In this document: piece by piece, positions 53,420-62,209 of the stretch | Layout: every line of letters starts with the position of its first letter | Position numbering within the stretch: position 1 is the stretch's first letter | Origin: Nitrospira sp. Ga0074138 | GTDB lineage: Bacteria > Nitrospirota > Nitrospiria > Nitrospirales > Nitrospiraceae | DNA length: 64,000 bases | Reading direction: 5' to 3' | Assembly (NCBI GenBank): GCA_001464735.1 | Contig: LNDU01000043.1 | Coordinates: 62,001 to 126,000 of the forward strand | Notes under the pieces: model-generated | Databases searched by the model: none | Told to the model about the DNA's origin: nothing | The model's input: the letters and a program-made list of their open reading frames with translations, nothing else | Position numbers and translations under genes: made by a program

Positions 53420-54277
53420 TCAGCGGACCACGAGCACTCCACAGTGAGCATGCTGCACCACACGGGTAGAGACGCTGCCAAGCAGCACTCGGCGGATTGC
53501 GCCCATCCCCTTCGCTCCGGTCACAATCAGGTCCGCCTTCTCCTGTTTGGCCACTGTCAGAATCTCGTCAGCCGGCTTCCCCAGCCTCAAGACTTCACGT
53601 ATCTGGAAGCCTGATTTCGAGAGCTTAGCAGCATGGCGCTGGATCAGCATTTTCCCGGTCTCTTTGACCTCCGGGTACTTAAAATAGGGCACTGCGTGCA
53701 TCACGGTCACCATGACTGGTTCGCGATCCGGACCATCGGGTGTCGGGTTGACGTTGCGGATCAGGAATTTAACCGTCTTATCTGAGGCTGACGAGCCATC
53801 GATCGCTAGAACCAGATGCCGTACAGGCCGAGGACTCTCTTTCACCACTAGTACAGAACAAGGTGCATGGTGAATAGCATGATTCGAGATACTGCCCAGC
53901 ATAAAGCGGTCTAAGGCATCCAAGCCTCGGGACCCGATCGACAGGAGTCCGACCCCACGCTGCGCATGCTTCATGATCGTCACTGCCACCGCGCCCTGGT
54001 CGGTCGTCACAGTCCCGCTCAAGCCAAGCGTTGACAACAAACCCTCCGACTCTTTCTTAGTGGCCTTGGCCATTGCCTCCATCCGCTTCACTTCGGACTG
54101 AATGTATCGTCCGGTCCCGACGATCGCCGGCTGGATCATAAAAGGAGCCCGAACGCTCGCCACATCGATGACATGCAGCACACGAACGACCGGCTGCACC
54201 GCGAACGGCATCTCCGCTAACCACTCGATCGCCCACTTGCCATGTTTCGACCCATCAACTGTCGCAAGAATCTTCAT
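53420..54277 (-). CDS. Tandem universal stress protein
   Basis: A 285-residue protein with two UspA domains. Each has the nucleotide-binding loop: GSRGLDALDRFMLGSISNHA in the first, GAKGMGAIRRVLLGSVSTRV in the second. They match the G-x2-G-x9-GS motif of ATP-binding Usp proteins. The start at 54277 has AAGGAT upstream. It is 40 bp after the phosphofructokinase gene on the same strand. Confidence 0.88.
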   Translation of the reverse strand: MKILATVDGSKHGKWAIEWLAEMPFAVQPVVRVLHVIDVASVRAPFMIQPAIVGTGRYIQSEVKRMEAMAKATKKESEGLLSTLGLSGTVTTDQGAVAVTIMKHAQRGVGLLSIGSRGLDALDRFMLGSISNHAIHHAPCSVLVVKESPRPVRHLVLAIDGSSASDKTVKFLIRNVNPTPDGPDREPVMVTVMHAVPYFKYPEVKETGKMLIQRHAAKLSKSGFQIREVLRLGKPADEILTVAKQEKADLIVTGAKGMGAIRRVLLGSVSTRVVQHAHCGVLVVR

Positions 54278-54317
54278 GTCGGATATCCTTTTTTTCCACG
54301 AGCTGCACCTATATTGT

Positions 54318-55565
54318 CTAACAGACTTTACCGAACCGTTCTCGAAACGCTTCTGGAGACAGGTTGGCCAAGGCGGCACAGCGACCCAACATGTCCCGAT
54401 TCTTCATGTCGGCTTCCGTGAGTCGAATCATGTATTGCCGAGCGATCTGGTAAGACTGGGATTCGATATCCACCATCCTCACCTTGGTCCGTCCAGTGGT
54501 GGAATCCCCCATCTGTTTGAACGGAATCGGAGTGAACCGTCCGTTTTGAATCGAGACCATGGCTGATGTCCCGCCGTCGAGCAGATACTGAGCGGCGCAA
54601 TAGCCAAGATCGCGTGTGTATTCGATATCGTATGGAATCGGATCGGCACAGCGGAGCTCATATCCCACGTTCTTGGCCACCAGGCTGATGGAAAGCCCTA
54701 ACTGGTGAAGCTGTCTCGTCAGCTCGCGCCGCAACAGATCGCCGAGATCCACGTCATTCATTCGCAAATGGCCATGTTCGTCTCGTTCGACATGCTCCAG
54801 ACCACCAAGATCACGTGGATCGAGAATTTCGATCAGTCCTTCGGCCAGCATCGCAACCCCGTCGGCCCGACCATGTTCGAGACGCTTGATCACGGCCCCG
54901 ATTAGAAGATCGATGACCCGTTGCAACTTGACCGGCCTCTCTTGAAACTCTTCAGGAATGATCGTCAACGTCGCACCGGCGGCCTTTCCGATCCCCAAGG
55001 CGAGATGGCCGGCCTTGCGCCCCATAGTCACGACCAAGTACCAGCGTGTCGTGGTGAGGGCGTCTACCATCAGATTCTTCACGATCTCCGCCCCGACGTG
55101 ACGGGCCGTTTGAAACCCGAATGTCGAAATCCCATAAGGAAGATCCAGATCGTTGTCGATCGTCTTGGGGACATGGATTACTTGTAGTTGACCACCGGCT
55201 CGCTCCTCCAGCTTCATAGCCGAAAATGCGGTGTCGTCACCGCCGATCGTCACCAGCCGCGTGATGCCGAGACTCGACAGTCCGAACAAGACATTGTCGA
55301 GATGTTCGACGCTCTTCGTTGGGTTCGCGCGCGAGGTGCCCAAATAGGACCCCCCCTGGAAATGGATTCGGCTGACGTCCTCGATCGAGAGCGGTCGCGC
55401 TTGCCCAGTGCTCCCCTCCATCAGCCATTTAAATCCATCGATCAGCCCGAGGACGTCAGATCCTCCAAGGATACTGCGGATCGTCGTCGCGCTGATCACA
55501 CTGTTGATCCCGGGCGCAGGCCCTCCACCAACGAGAATGCCGACCGTCGTTCGCTGATTCGTCAT
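54318..55565 (-). CDS. 6-phosphofructokinase, probably PPi-dependent
   Basis: A 415-residue phosphofructokinase. The donor-determining residues are of the PPi type: GGDD at 108-111 where ATP enzymes have GGDG, and PKTIDND at 133-139 with Lys134. Other motifs are VGGGPAPGINSVI, MGRKAGHLALGIG and EGLIEIL. It would phosphorylate fructose 6-phosphate reversibly with pyrophosphate, saving ATP and working in either direction. It is next to a universal stress protein. Confidence 0.88.
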   Translation of the reverse strand: MTNQRTTVGILVGGGPAPGINSVISATTIRSILGGSDVLGLIDGFKWLMEGSTGQARPLSIEDVSRIHFQGGSYLGTSRANPTKSVEHLDNVLFGLSSLGITRLVTIGGDDTAFSAMKLEERAGGQLQVIHVPKTIDNDLDLPYGISTFGFQTARHVGAEIVKNLMVDALTTTRWYLVVTMGRKAGHLALGIGKAAGATLTIIPEEFQERPVKLQRVIDLLIGAVIKRLEHGRADGVAMLAEGLIEILDPRDLGGLEHVERDEHGHLRMNDVDLGDLLRRELTRQLHQLGLSISLVAKNVGYELRCADPIPYDIEYTRDLGYCAAQYLLDGGTSAMVSIQNGRFTPIPFKQMGDSTTGRTKVRMVDIESQSYQIARQYMIRLTEADMKNRDMLGRCAALANLSPEAFRERFGKVC

Positions 55566-55668
55566 CGATTGCTCCCTACAGATTTTCCCATCGGTCCTCC
55601 GGATTTTTCATGACCTGCGGCATGGTTGTATACTCCATCTCGTCAGGAGGCAAGGGGTGCGACTCGAA

Positions 55669-57060
55669 TTACTCTGGCAGTTCTTCCAAGCCCACATGGG
55701 CGCGAAGACGATTGTAATCGAACGCCGGTCGGCCACATCGCCGACGGCCTGGATCATGCTGGGCCATTTCATCGATGAGGGCACCAACCTTGCCACGCAT
55801 GGCGGCGGATGCGGCGGCATGGCGTGGCGTGTGCCCACCGAGTACGAGGTGAGGCTGATCCGACCACTCCAAGTAGGCTTTTTCCAGAAACTGGTTGAGC
55901 AACGTATAGTCTTCTTCCGGTGTCACGACCAACGGCGGCGGTTCATCGGACATGAGCTCGGCTATCGATAATTGCCGCGCAGGCGGCACGAGCGTCTCAT
56001 CTCTGAAATGCAGTGAAAATCCAAACGAGGCCGCGAGTCGATGCTTGATCTGGTCAAGTCTCGCTGGACTGTCGCATTCCACGATGAGCTGGGACGACGT
56101 CAGCGTCACCTTCGCGACAATAGCGTCGGTCCCGCCGCTCCCGTCTCGCTGCACCCATGTGCGAGCCGGAGGAATCTCGTCGGTCTGGCCTTGCCTTCCA
56201 ACCTGAGGCGCCGTCTTCTCCGGTTTAAGCTCGCTCATCTCGGACAATCCATCGACAAAGAACCGATACTCATGGTGGTCGTACAAGGCCACAGCATAAA
56301 GATAGGGCTGGTTATCGGGACGGCAATAGCGAATATGGACGGCGGCGTCCACCAACGCGTCCGTGCGGAGTTGCGCGAACGCCCAGAGCAGCATATACCC
56401 ATACCGCTTGGTAAACTCCCTCCACTCCCCTAACGCAAAGGATCCGGTGGTCATCTCCATTTCTCGACGCCACCCTGCGGTCATTTCGAGCAGCGCGTTG
56501 GCATCGGCCTGAGACATGACGATTCCGCAGCCGGCCCACACCGCGTTGTGTGATTCACCACCATCCGGAGTGCAAACGAGGCGGGTCAGCAACACCTGGC
56601 CTACCGCCAGATCGTTGATGGATTCATGGCCAGGGACCACCAATGCTGTTCGATCTCCGAGCGACCGCACGGTGAGATCTTCCCCTGGCTTCGGCGAGGA
56701 GGTCAGTTCCAGCACATCGAGATAGGAATGTTTCAAGGGATCGAGCCACTGCCGTTCCTCTTCGGGAATATGTTCGGTGATGACGTCTCGCAACTGTTCG
56801 ATCAACGTCAATTGCCCGTCTTCAGGATAGAAATCGCAGAGAAGGAACAGGTTGGCGAGTTCGGCTTCTTGAGCGAGCGGTGGGACGAGTCTGCCCGCCA
56901 TGCCCCCCAGGTACGGTCTCAACGCCCGTGCCAGCGCCATCTCTCGCTGCAGGGCGAATTCCGGCTTGAGCGACAACGATTCGAGCCGCACGAGCACTGC
57001 ATCGAGAGCCGGAGGCTGTGGAGTCCAGAATCCCGTTGCTTGTTCACTCGCGAGCTTCAT
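55669..57060 (-). CDS. Conserved hypothetical protein
   Basis: A 463-residue soluble protein. The start at 57060 (MKLASEQATGFWTPQPP) overlaps the end of the DUF2934 gene by 17 bases. The C-terminus LVLGGHTPRHAAASAAMRGK and FDYNRLRAHVGLEEL is a module I have seen at the ends of SEC-C-type and antitoxin-like proteins, but I cannot name the domain. No catalytic motif is evident. Function unknown. Confidence 0.7.
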   Translation of the reverse strand: MKLASEQATGFWTPQPPALDAVLVRLESLSLKPEFALQREMALARALRPYLGGMAGRLVPPLAQEAELANLFLLCDFYPEDGQLTLIEQLRDVITEHIPEEERQWLDPLKHSYLDVLELTSSPKPGEDLTVRSLGDRTALVVPGHESINDLAVGQVLLTRLVCTPDGGESHNAVWAGCGIVMSQADANALLEMTAGWRREMEMTTGSFALGEWREFTKRYGYMLLWAFAQLRTDALVDAAVHIRYCRPDNQPYLYAVALYDHHEYRFFVDGLSEMSELKPEKTAPQVGRQGQTDEIPPARTWVQRDGSGGTDAIVAKVTLTSSQLIVECDSPARLDQIKHRLAASFGFSLHFRDETLVPPARQLSIAELMSDEPPPLVVTPEEDYTLLNQFLEKAYLEWSDQPHLVLGGHTPRHAAASAAMRGKVGALIDEMAQHDPGRRRCGRPAFDYNRLRAHVGLEELPE

Positions 57061-57268
57061 GTATTTCTTCCATGACGATTTCCTCCGCATCAAACCAGTC
57101 TCGAAACGCGTTCCCTTCTTGACGGCCGCGCTGTTCCCACAGTTCGTACGCTTTCTGTGAGATCCGTTCCCACATGCCATCCGGTAATTCGATGGGCTTC
57201 TCGGCTCGGCCGATCTTGGGGGCGACTCGGCCTTTCGCTTTACCGGTTGTTGTTTTTCGCGTTCGCAT
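57044..57268 (-). CDS. DUF2934 domain protein
   Basis: A 74-residue protein with a basic leader and the DUF2934 helices MWERISQKAYELWEQRGRQE and FRDWFDAEEIVMEEI. It precedes and overlaps the 463-residue hypothetical gene, and follows the universal stress protein gene by 14 bp, so all three are probably one transcript. Confidence 0.8.
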   Translation of the reverse strand: MRTRKTTTGKAKGRVAPKIGRAEKPIELPDGMWERISQKAYELWEQRGRQEGNAFRDWFDAEEIVMEEIHEARE

Positions 57269-57282
57269 AACTCACTCCTGGG

Positions 57283-58233
57283 TTACACATTGGTCGGCAT
57301 CGATTGTCCTGAGAGGACCCGACGATGGTCTGGCGGTAACTTCGGGCTCCGTACTGTGAGAACAGGGCAGGAGGATCTCCGCAGGACGGATTCCGCGACA
57401 CTGCCGAACAACGCATGAGACAACCCACGGCGGCCATGCGTCCCCATCACAATCACATCGACCGATTGAGCTCGAGCCGCATCCAGAATAGAATCGGCCG
57501 GCAGGCCGCCCGAAATCAAGAAGTCGGATGCAAGGCCGAGGGAAGTGAGCGCGGAGACGAAATCGGATAGCCGCTTCGTAATGGCTGTCTTGCTCGATTC
57601 CCGCTGAGCCATGTGGGGCAGCGTAAAGTCTAACCCGTACGACACCGGCTCTAGCACATGAAAGAGTTTCAATGAGGTTTTCGATCGTTGTGCAATCAAC
57701 GCTCCATACTCCAGTGCGTCAAGTGAGCAATCTGAGAAGTCGACCGGCACGAGTATTCTCGTGACTGTGGCCTTCAGACGTTCCCCTGCGCGCTGTTTTG
57801 CCGCCGGGACGGTCAACACGGGACAGGGTGCCATACGAATGATTCGCTCAGCCGTACTTCCCAGCAAGACATGCTCAAGACCGGTCTTCCCTCTCGTTCC
57901 GACCACGACCAGATCCGCGGCTTCAGCCCGTGCGACGGCCAGCACTTCTTCACTCGGGATTCCTGTGGCGATGCGTGATTGGACCGGTAACCCCAAGCCA
58001 CCCGCCCGCACTTTTAAGTCCGCCAGCCTCGTGGTTGCCTCCTGCATCAACTCATCCAAGTACAATCGATTCACCGCATAGTCCGGGTTCATCCCAGGAG
58101 GAAACTCCAGAACGCTCATCACGGTCAGCGAGGCACCCCACGATTGGGCGAGCGCACAGGCATAGGCCTCCGCCCTCGCCGATCCCTGTGACCCATCAGT
58201 GGCCAAGAGAATTCTCAGACCCCCTGCTGGCAC
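57283..58233 (-). CDS. Tandem universal stress protein
   Basis: A 316-residue protein with two UspA domains. Nucleotide loops are GTRGKTGLEHVLLGSTAERI and GTHGRRGLSHALFGSVAESV. No ATG fits; GTG at 58233 is 8 bases from GGAGG, and a GTG at 58239 overlaps the stop of the cupredoxin gene. Either way the two genes are coupled. The second domain begins ILVPVDFSDCSLDALEYGAL. Confidence 0.87.
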   Translation of the reverse strand: MPAGGLRILLATDGSQGSARAEAYACALAQSWGASLTVMSVLEFPPGMNPDYAVNRLYLDELMQEATTRLADLKVRAGGLGLPVQSRIATGIPSEEVLAVARAEAADLVVVGTRGKTGLEHVLLGSTAERIIRMAPCPVLTVPAAKQRAGERLKATVTRILVPVDFSDCSLDALEYGALIAQRSKTSLKLFHVLEPVSYGLDFTLPHMAQRESSKTAITKRLSDFVSALTSLGLASDFLISGGLPADSILDAARAQSVDVIVMGTHGRRGLSHALFGSVAESVLRRSSCPVLTVRSPKLPPDHRRVLSGQSMPTNV

Positions 58234-58235
58234 AC

Positions 58236-58667
58236 TCACACCGCCTCCGCACTCAATAGAAGTAACTCTCCGCTCATCGTCGGGTGAATCGAGCATCGAA
58301 AGACATGCCGACCTGGTCGCGTCATGTCAAATCGAATCGTGGCCTCCTGTTTCGGATCGAGATAGACTCCCCCCACCCCACGGCCATACACGATCACCCC
58401 GTCCTTTTCAATCTGTGTCGGAATCCCTTCGAACATGGTCGAGCTGAAATCGTGTCGCTCTGCGTCTTCATTCCGTATCTTAATGACGGTGGGAAACCCC
58501 AAGCGCAACGGACTCTGCTTCGTCACAAAACGAAAATCCTTGATCGTCACGTCCACCACTTGTTCGGATTGCGCCAGGAGAACCGACCCATACATCCAGG
58601 TCAGACAGACCATGGAGAGAACCATTCCCAACCTGCGCCACTGTACCAGACTTGCCCCAATCGTCAT
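58236..58667 (-). CDS. Exported cupredoxin-like copper protein
   Basis: A 143-residue protein with a membrane-type leader (residues 12-34) and a cupredoxin domain. The type 1 copper ligands are visible: His72 in AERHDFSS, then Cys125, His128 and Met131 in FRCSIHPTM. It should be a periplasmic electron carrier or copper-binding protein. The start at 58667 has GGAGG 5 bases upstream. It is coupled to the following Usp gene. Confidence 0.82.
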   Translation of the reverse strand: MTIGASLVQWRRLGMVLSMVCLTWMYGSVLLAQSEQVVDVTIKDFRFVTKQSPLRLGFPTVIKIRNEDAERHDFSSTMFEGIPTQIEKDGVIVYGRGVGGVYLDPKQEATIRFDMTRPGRHVFRCSIHPTMSGELLLLSAEAV

Positions 58668-58697
58668 GAGATCCTCCATCTGCCAAGTAACTATTGA

Positions 58698-59201
58698 TCA
58701 ACGCGTGGACTTCCGCTGTGGCGCGGATGCCTCAAGCGGCACGGTCAAGACAGGACATCCGGCCGTGCGAACGACCTTTTCCGCCGTGCTGCCAAAGAAG
58801 ATTTTGTCCACACTGCCGGACCGGCCACCGTAGCTTCCTATCACGACCAGATCGATATCCCCCGTGCGCGCAATTTTTGCGATCTCGACGAACGGTGCCC
58901 CCTCCACGATCAGACGTGTGATCTTCACATCCATGGCTACTTTTGACTCCAACAACTGCCTTACTTTTAGACGGGCATGATGGCGTAGGCGGCGGCGCTG
59001 TGGCGTGGCATCGGACGGAACCGCCAGCAAACCCAATCGATTGAATGCGGCAAGAGCGCTGGTGTCGATGACGTGCAGAACCAGCACCGTCGCCCCACAC
59101 AGCCGCGCCATTTGACAAGCAACCCGGAATGCCTCGTCGGAACAGGGCGAAAAATCGACCGGAACCAGTATGGTCTCGAAGAGATTTGTCTCCTTCCCCA
59201 T
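58698..59201 (-). CDS. Universal stress protein (single domain)
   Basis: A 167-residue UspA-domain protein: ILVPVDFSPCSDEAFRVACQ at the start and the loop GSYGGRSGSVDKIFFGSTAE near residue 135. The start at 59201 has CAGGAGG 7 bases upstream. First gene of a minus-strand run with the cupredoxin and tandem Usp genes. Confidence 0.87.
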   Translation of the reverse strand: MGKETNLFETILVPVDFSPCSDEAFRVACQMARLCGATVLVLHVIDTSALAAFNRLGLLAVPSDATPQRRRLRHHARLKVRQLLESKVAMDVKITRLIVEGAPFVEIAKIARTGDIDLVVIGSYGGRSGSVDKIFFGSTAEKVVRTAGCPVLTVPLEASAPQRKSTR

Positions 59202-59551
59202 GAATGTTCCTCCTGGCCGATAATTGAGCAAGCGCGGTGCCATTCGCCAAGCACGGTCAGGGATGGTTGAGAGCTCGGGAAAACCACAGGTTTGCAGCTC
59301 TTTGCCTTCAAGATGGGCGCTCGGCCATGGATTCCGTCTTCAAGAGAAGGGGCGCTCTGCTACAGAGGCAATTCGCCTGCTGTGGCAGAAGGCGCCAGAA
59401 GGCGTGAAGGATAAACAGTTGGGGGCAAGGGAATTTCGCAACAATATGTCTGTTCCTCTTCACTCCTTATGCTTCACCCCTTATCCCTGGCGATCTTCTC
59501 CTTGAGCGGCATTGGACTTGCTGAAGACCATCTTCAGTAGTGGGGGGAAGA
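59202..59551. other. Intergenic region with one dyad
   Basis: The 350 bases between the divergent Usp and small membrane-protein genes have no supported gene. CTGAAGA and TCTTCAG form a 7-bp perfect inverted repeat around CCA at 59521-59537, directly before the ribosome site of the next gene. It may be an operator or an mRNA hairpin. Confidence 0.5.
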
Positions 59552-59647
59552 ATGACACGTGCACAGTGGCTCCTGCTTGGAGCAGTGGGGTTGGGGCTGG
59601 CAATCGTAATCTATTTTGTCTTCTTCTGCCCTGCAGATTGTCAGTAA
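59552..59647 (+). CDS. Small single-pass membrane protein (31 residues)
   Basis: A short open frame: basic start MTRAQW, a hydrophobic helix (LLLGAVGLGLAIVIYFVFF) and CPADCQ at the end with two cysteines. GGGGGG is 5 bases before the ATG. It lies 21 bp upstream of the MgtE-like gene on the same strand. Coding potential is good for its size, and it could be a transporter accessory subunit. Small size leaves doubt. Confidence 0.5.
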   Translation: MTRAQWLLLGAVGLGLAIVIYFVFFCPADCQ

Positions 59648-59668
59648 AGATCGACCAGAAGGAGCGGG

Positions 59669-60625
59669 ATGGCGACTGCCGCAGACCTGATGACTCTGGA
59701 CATTCCCCGGAGCGATAGACACCGCACAGTTGGAGAGATGATCGCGGCGCTTCGAGACCATACATGGGACGAGGTGGGCCATATCTATCTTGTTGATGAT
59801 CAGGCTGCACTGGTCGGCCAGGTTCCGATCGAGCGACTGCTCCAGGCGAAGGAACAGACCTACTTGACTGAACTCGAAGGCTCCCCTCCAATCGAAGTCC
59901 TCCCTGGCGATGCGGCCGAGACCGTAGCGCTGCGCGCGGTCGAACGTCATGACGCGGATGTAGCTGTCATCGACAGCCGTCGTCGGCTGTTAGGCGTCAT
60001 TCCGATCGGAAGGCTCTTGGCCCTGCTGCATGAGGAACATGTGGACAACTTCTTACGGATGGGTGGTGTGAGCCGAATGGATCATCTCCATCTGTCACTC
60101 ACCGTGCAACAGACGCTCAACGCCGTGCGCGCGCGTCTGCCATGGTTGTTGGTCGGCCTGGGTGGAGGGTTCTTGGCCAGTGGCGTGGCCTCGGCCTTTG
60201 AAGCCTCGCTGAGGCGTGAGGTGGCCCTCGCGTTCTTTCTTCCCTTGGTGGTGTATATGGCCGATGCCGTCGGGACCCAAACTGAAACCATCTTGGTTCG
60301 TCGGTTGGCCTATGGAGAAGTCTCGGTGTGGGAGCAATTAGCGAGAGAATCAGTGATCGGCGCATCCATCGGAGCGATCGTCGCAGTTGTCGCAAGTGGA
60401 GGATTATGGCTCTGGAACGGACATCCGGCGTTAGCAGTGGTCGTGGGAGCCTCACTGGGGGTGACTGCGATTGTCGCCACCATTATGGCCAGTCTCCTGC
60501 CGATGGGACTGGCGCGTCTCGGAGCAGATCCAGCCCTAGCCAGCGGACCGGTGGCGACCGTTGTCCAAGACATTCTGAGCGTGGGGATTTATCTGATGAT
60601 CGCGACGGCCTTACTACCCATGTGA
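59669..60625 (+). CDS. MgtE-like divalent cation transporter, short form
   Basis: A 318-residue membrane protein. Two CBS-like repeats fill residues 1-125 (GHIYLVDDQAALVGQVPIER and DVAVIDSRRRLLGVIPIGR). The C-terminal part is the MgtE channel with five hydrophobic helices, including PLVVYMADAVGTQTETILVR and DPALASGPVATVVQDI, the Mg2+-pore motif. The N-terminal MgtE superhelical domain is missing, so gating may differ. It lies among Usp genes. AAGGAG precedes the start. Confidence 0.85.
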   Translation: MATAADLMTLDIPRSDRHRTVGEMIAALRDHTWDEVGHIYLVDDQAALVGQVPIERLLQAKEQTYLTELEGSPPIEVLPGDAAETVALRAVERHDADVAVIDSRRRLLGVIPIGRLLALLHEEHVDNFLRMGGVSRMDHLHLSLTVQQTLNAVRARLPWLLVGLGGGFLASGVASAFEASLRREVALAFFLPLVVYMADAVGTQTETILVRRLAYGEVSVWEQLARESVIGASIGAIVAVVASGGLWLWNGHPALAVVVGASLGVTAIVATIMASLLPMGLARLGADPALASGPVATVVQDILSVGIYLMIATALLPM

Positions 60626-60671
60626 TTCATGTTGGAGCGGATCAGCAAGGCCACAGCTTAAAGGTGATGCT

Positions 60672-61535
60672 ATGAAACTCTTGCTCGCAGTCGACGGTTC
60701 CGACAACTCGTATGAAGCCGTGCGTGCCTTGAAGTACCTGGCTCGTGCGGAGGAACTGCACCTTGTGCACGTACTCGATGTCCCGAGTCCAGCCTATCCC
60801 ATGATGATGCCGGAAGTGGCACAAGAACTGTACGAGACGGTCGAGCGAAACATGCGCGATGACGGGACTCGTTTGTTGGATCGCATCGTGGCCCTGCTGC
60901 CATTAGATGCCGGACCGGTCACGAAGCATTTGGTCGTCGGATCTCCGGTGGATCAGATCGTGGCCTTGGCTGAACAGCAAAAGATAAATCTCATTCTCTT
61001 GGGTGCCCGAGGCCTTGGACCGATCAAGGAACGGCTCGTTGGAAGTGTCTCCCACCGAGTGCTGACGTTCGGGCCTGGCGCGAAACTGATTCTTTCCGGC
61101 CCCTTGAAAACGCTTCATCATATCTTGCTTCCCCTGCAAGGGAGCTATGATGCAGACCATGCCATCTCCTTCCTTCAACAGAAACCCTTTCGTACCCCCC
61201 CCACGATTACCCTGTTCACCGTTCTCCCCCATACCAGGCCACCCTGGCCGGTGGATGCTGTCTCGGCCGAGCATATGGAAACCCATTCCCTCGGCAAAGC
61301 GAAGGACTTCCTCGACGAGATAGCCGCCAAGCTGAAGTCATATGGCTACCAAACCCGCGTGGCGACTACGTTAGGTACCCCGGTCCAGGGAATTCTTCAG
61401 GAAGCCAAGGCCTTGAATCCAGACCTTATTCTCGCGGGATCCCGGGGGCGCCGCGGCCTCACCCGTATGGTACTCGGTAGCGTGTCGCATGCGCTGTTGC
61501 ACCAGGGGACCTATCCACTCGTGATTTTTGGCTGA
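60672..61535 (+). CDS. Tandem universal stress protein
   Basis: A 287-residue protein with two UspA domains: GARGLGPIKERLVGSVSHRV in the first and GSRGRRGLTRMVLGSVSHAL in the second. It is the fourth Usp gene of the block, 46 bp after the MgtE-like gene on the same strand. Confidence 0.87.
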   Translation: MKLLLAVDGSDNSYEAVRALKYLARAEELHLVHVLDVPSPAYPMMMPEVAQELYETVERNMRDDGTRLLDRIVALLPLDAGPVTKHLVVGSPVDQIVALAEQQKINLILLGARGLGPIKERLVGSVSHRVLTFGPGAKLILSGPLKTLHHILLPLQGSYDADHAISFLQQKPFRTPPTITLFTVLPHTRPPWPVDAVSAEHMETHSLGKAKDFLDEIAAKLKSYGYQTRVATTLGTPVQGILQEAKALNPDLILAGSRGRRGLTRMVLGSVSHALLHQGTYPLVIFG

Positions 61536-61554
61536 TTGTTGAAAGGGGCGCACC

Positions 61555-61719
61555 ATGCCGATGTATGACTATACCTGTCTCGATTGCGGGAAAGAATCAC
61601 TGATTGTCGTGACACTGAAAGAGCATGAGCGAGGCGAGGTGACATGCCCGGCCTGCGGAAGCAAGAAGCTGCAGCAGCTGTTCAGTTCCTTTATCGCTCA
61701 CACCACGAAGAAGAGTTAA
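61555..61719 (+). CDS. FmdB-type zinc-ribbon protein
   Basis: A 54-residue protein: MPMYDYTCLDCGKESLIVV then TCPACGSKKLQQLFSSF, the FmdB/CxxC_CxxC_SSSS pattern with a four-cysteine zinc ribbon. AAAGGGG is upstream. Short gaps on both sides (19 and 4 bp) put it in one operon with the Usp and cytochrome genes. FmdB proteins are regulatory or assembly factors of unknown mechanism. Confidence 0.82.
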   Translation: MPMYDYTCLDCGKESLIVVTLKEHERGEVTCPACGSKKLQQLFSSFIAHTTKKS

Positions 61720-61723
61720 CAGC

Positions 61724-62116
61724 ATGATCGAGACGCCACAAACGCTCATTCGAGATCGACTACTCGCTGTAGGACTCTGCGGGATCTTTACTCTGAGCAG
61801 TACGGCCATACCCGATCTCTATGCGCAAGACTATCCGCCAGACATCGCACGCGGGAAAGCGGTCTATCAGCACCACTGTCAGGACTGCCACGGTCTTACC
61901 GGTCGAGGAGACGGCCCTGCCGCCACTTCCTTGAAAGTACCACCGGCCGATTTTCAGCGCTTTCGGTCCTTCCTGAAATCCGATGAAGAGTTACTGCGAA
62001 CGATCGAGCACGGTGTGGTCTTCAGCCCGATGCATTCTTGGCGCGGCCAGCTCACCGACGGAGAAATGCAAGACGTCGTGGCGCACATCCGCTTGTTGTC
62101 ACAACAGGGACAGTGA
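61724..62116 (+). CDS. Exported mono-haem cytochrome c
   Basis: A 130-residue protein: signal peptide to about residue 35, haem motif CQDCH (Cys52, Cys55, His56) in HHCQDCHGLTGRGDGPAA, and the likely sixth ligand Met103 in VFSPMHSW. It is a periplasmic class I cytochrome c. It starts 4 bp after the FmdB gene. Confidence 0.88.
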   Translation: MIETPQTLIRDRLLAVGLCGIFTLSSTAIPDLYAQDYPPDIARGKAVYQHHCQDCHGLTGRGDGPAATSLKVPPADFQRFRSFLKSDEELLRTIEHGVVFSPMHSWRGQLTDGEMQDVVAHIRLLSQQGQ

Positions 62117-62209
62117 GCTATCTGATGATCTGACGACCTGTTGAATGACTGTCTGGAAATCTTCAGATCAACAGCTCATCAGATTCCCCAAGTTGATGGC
62201 GATTCGCTC

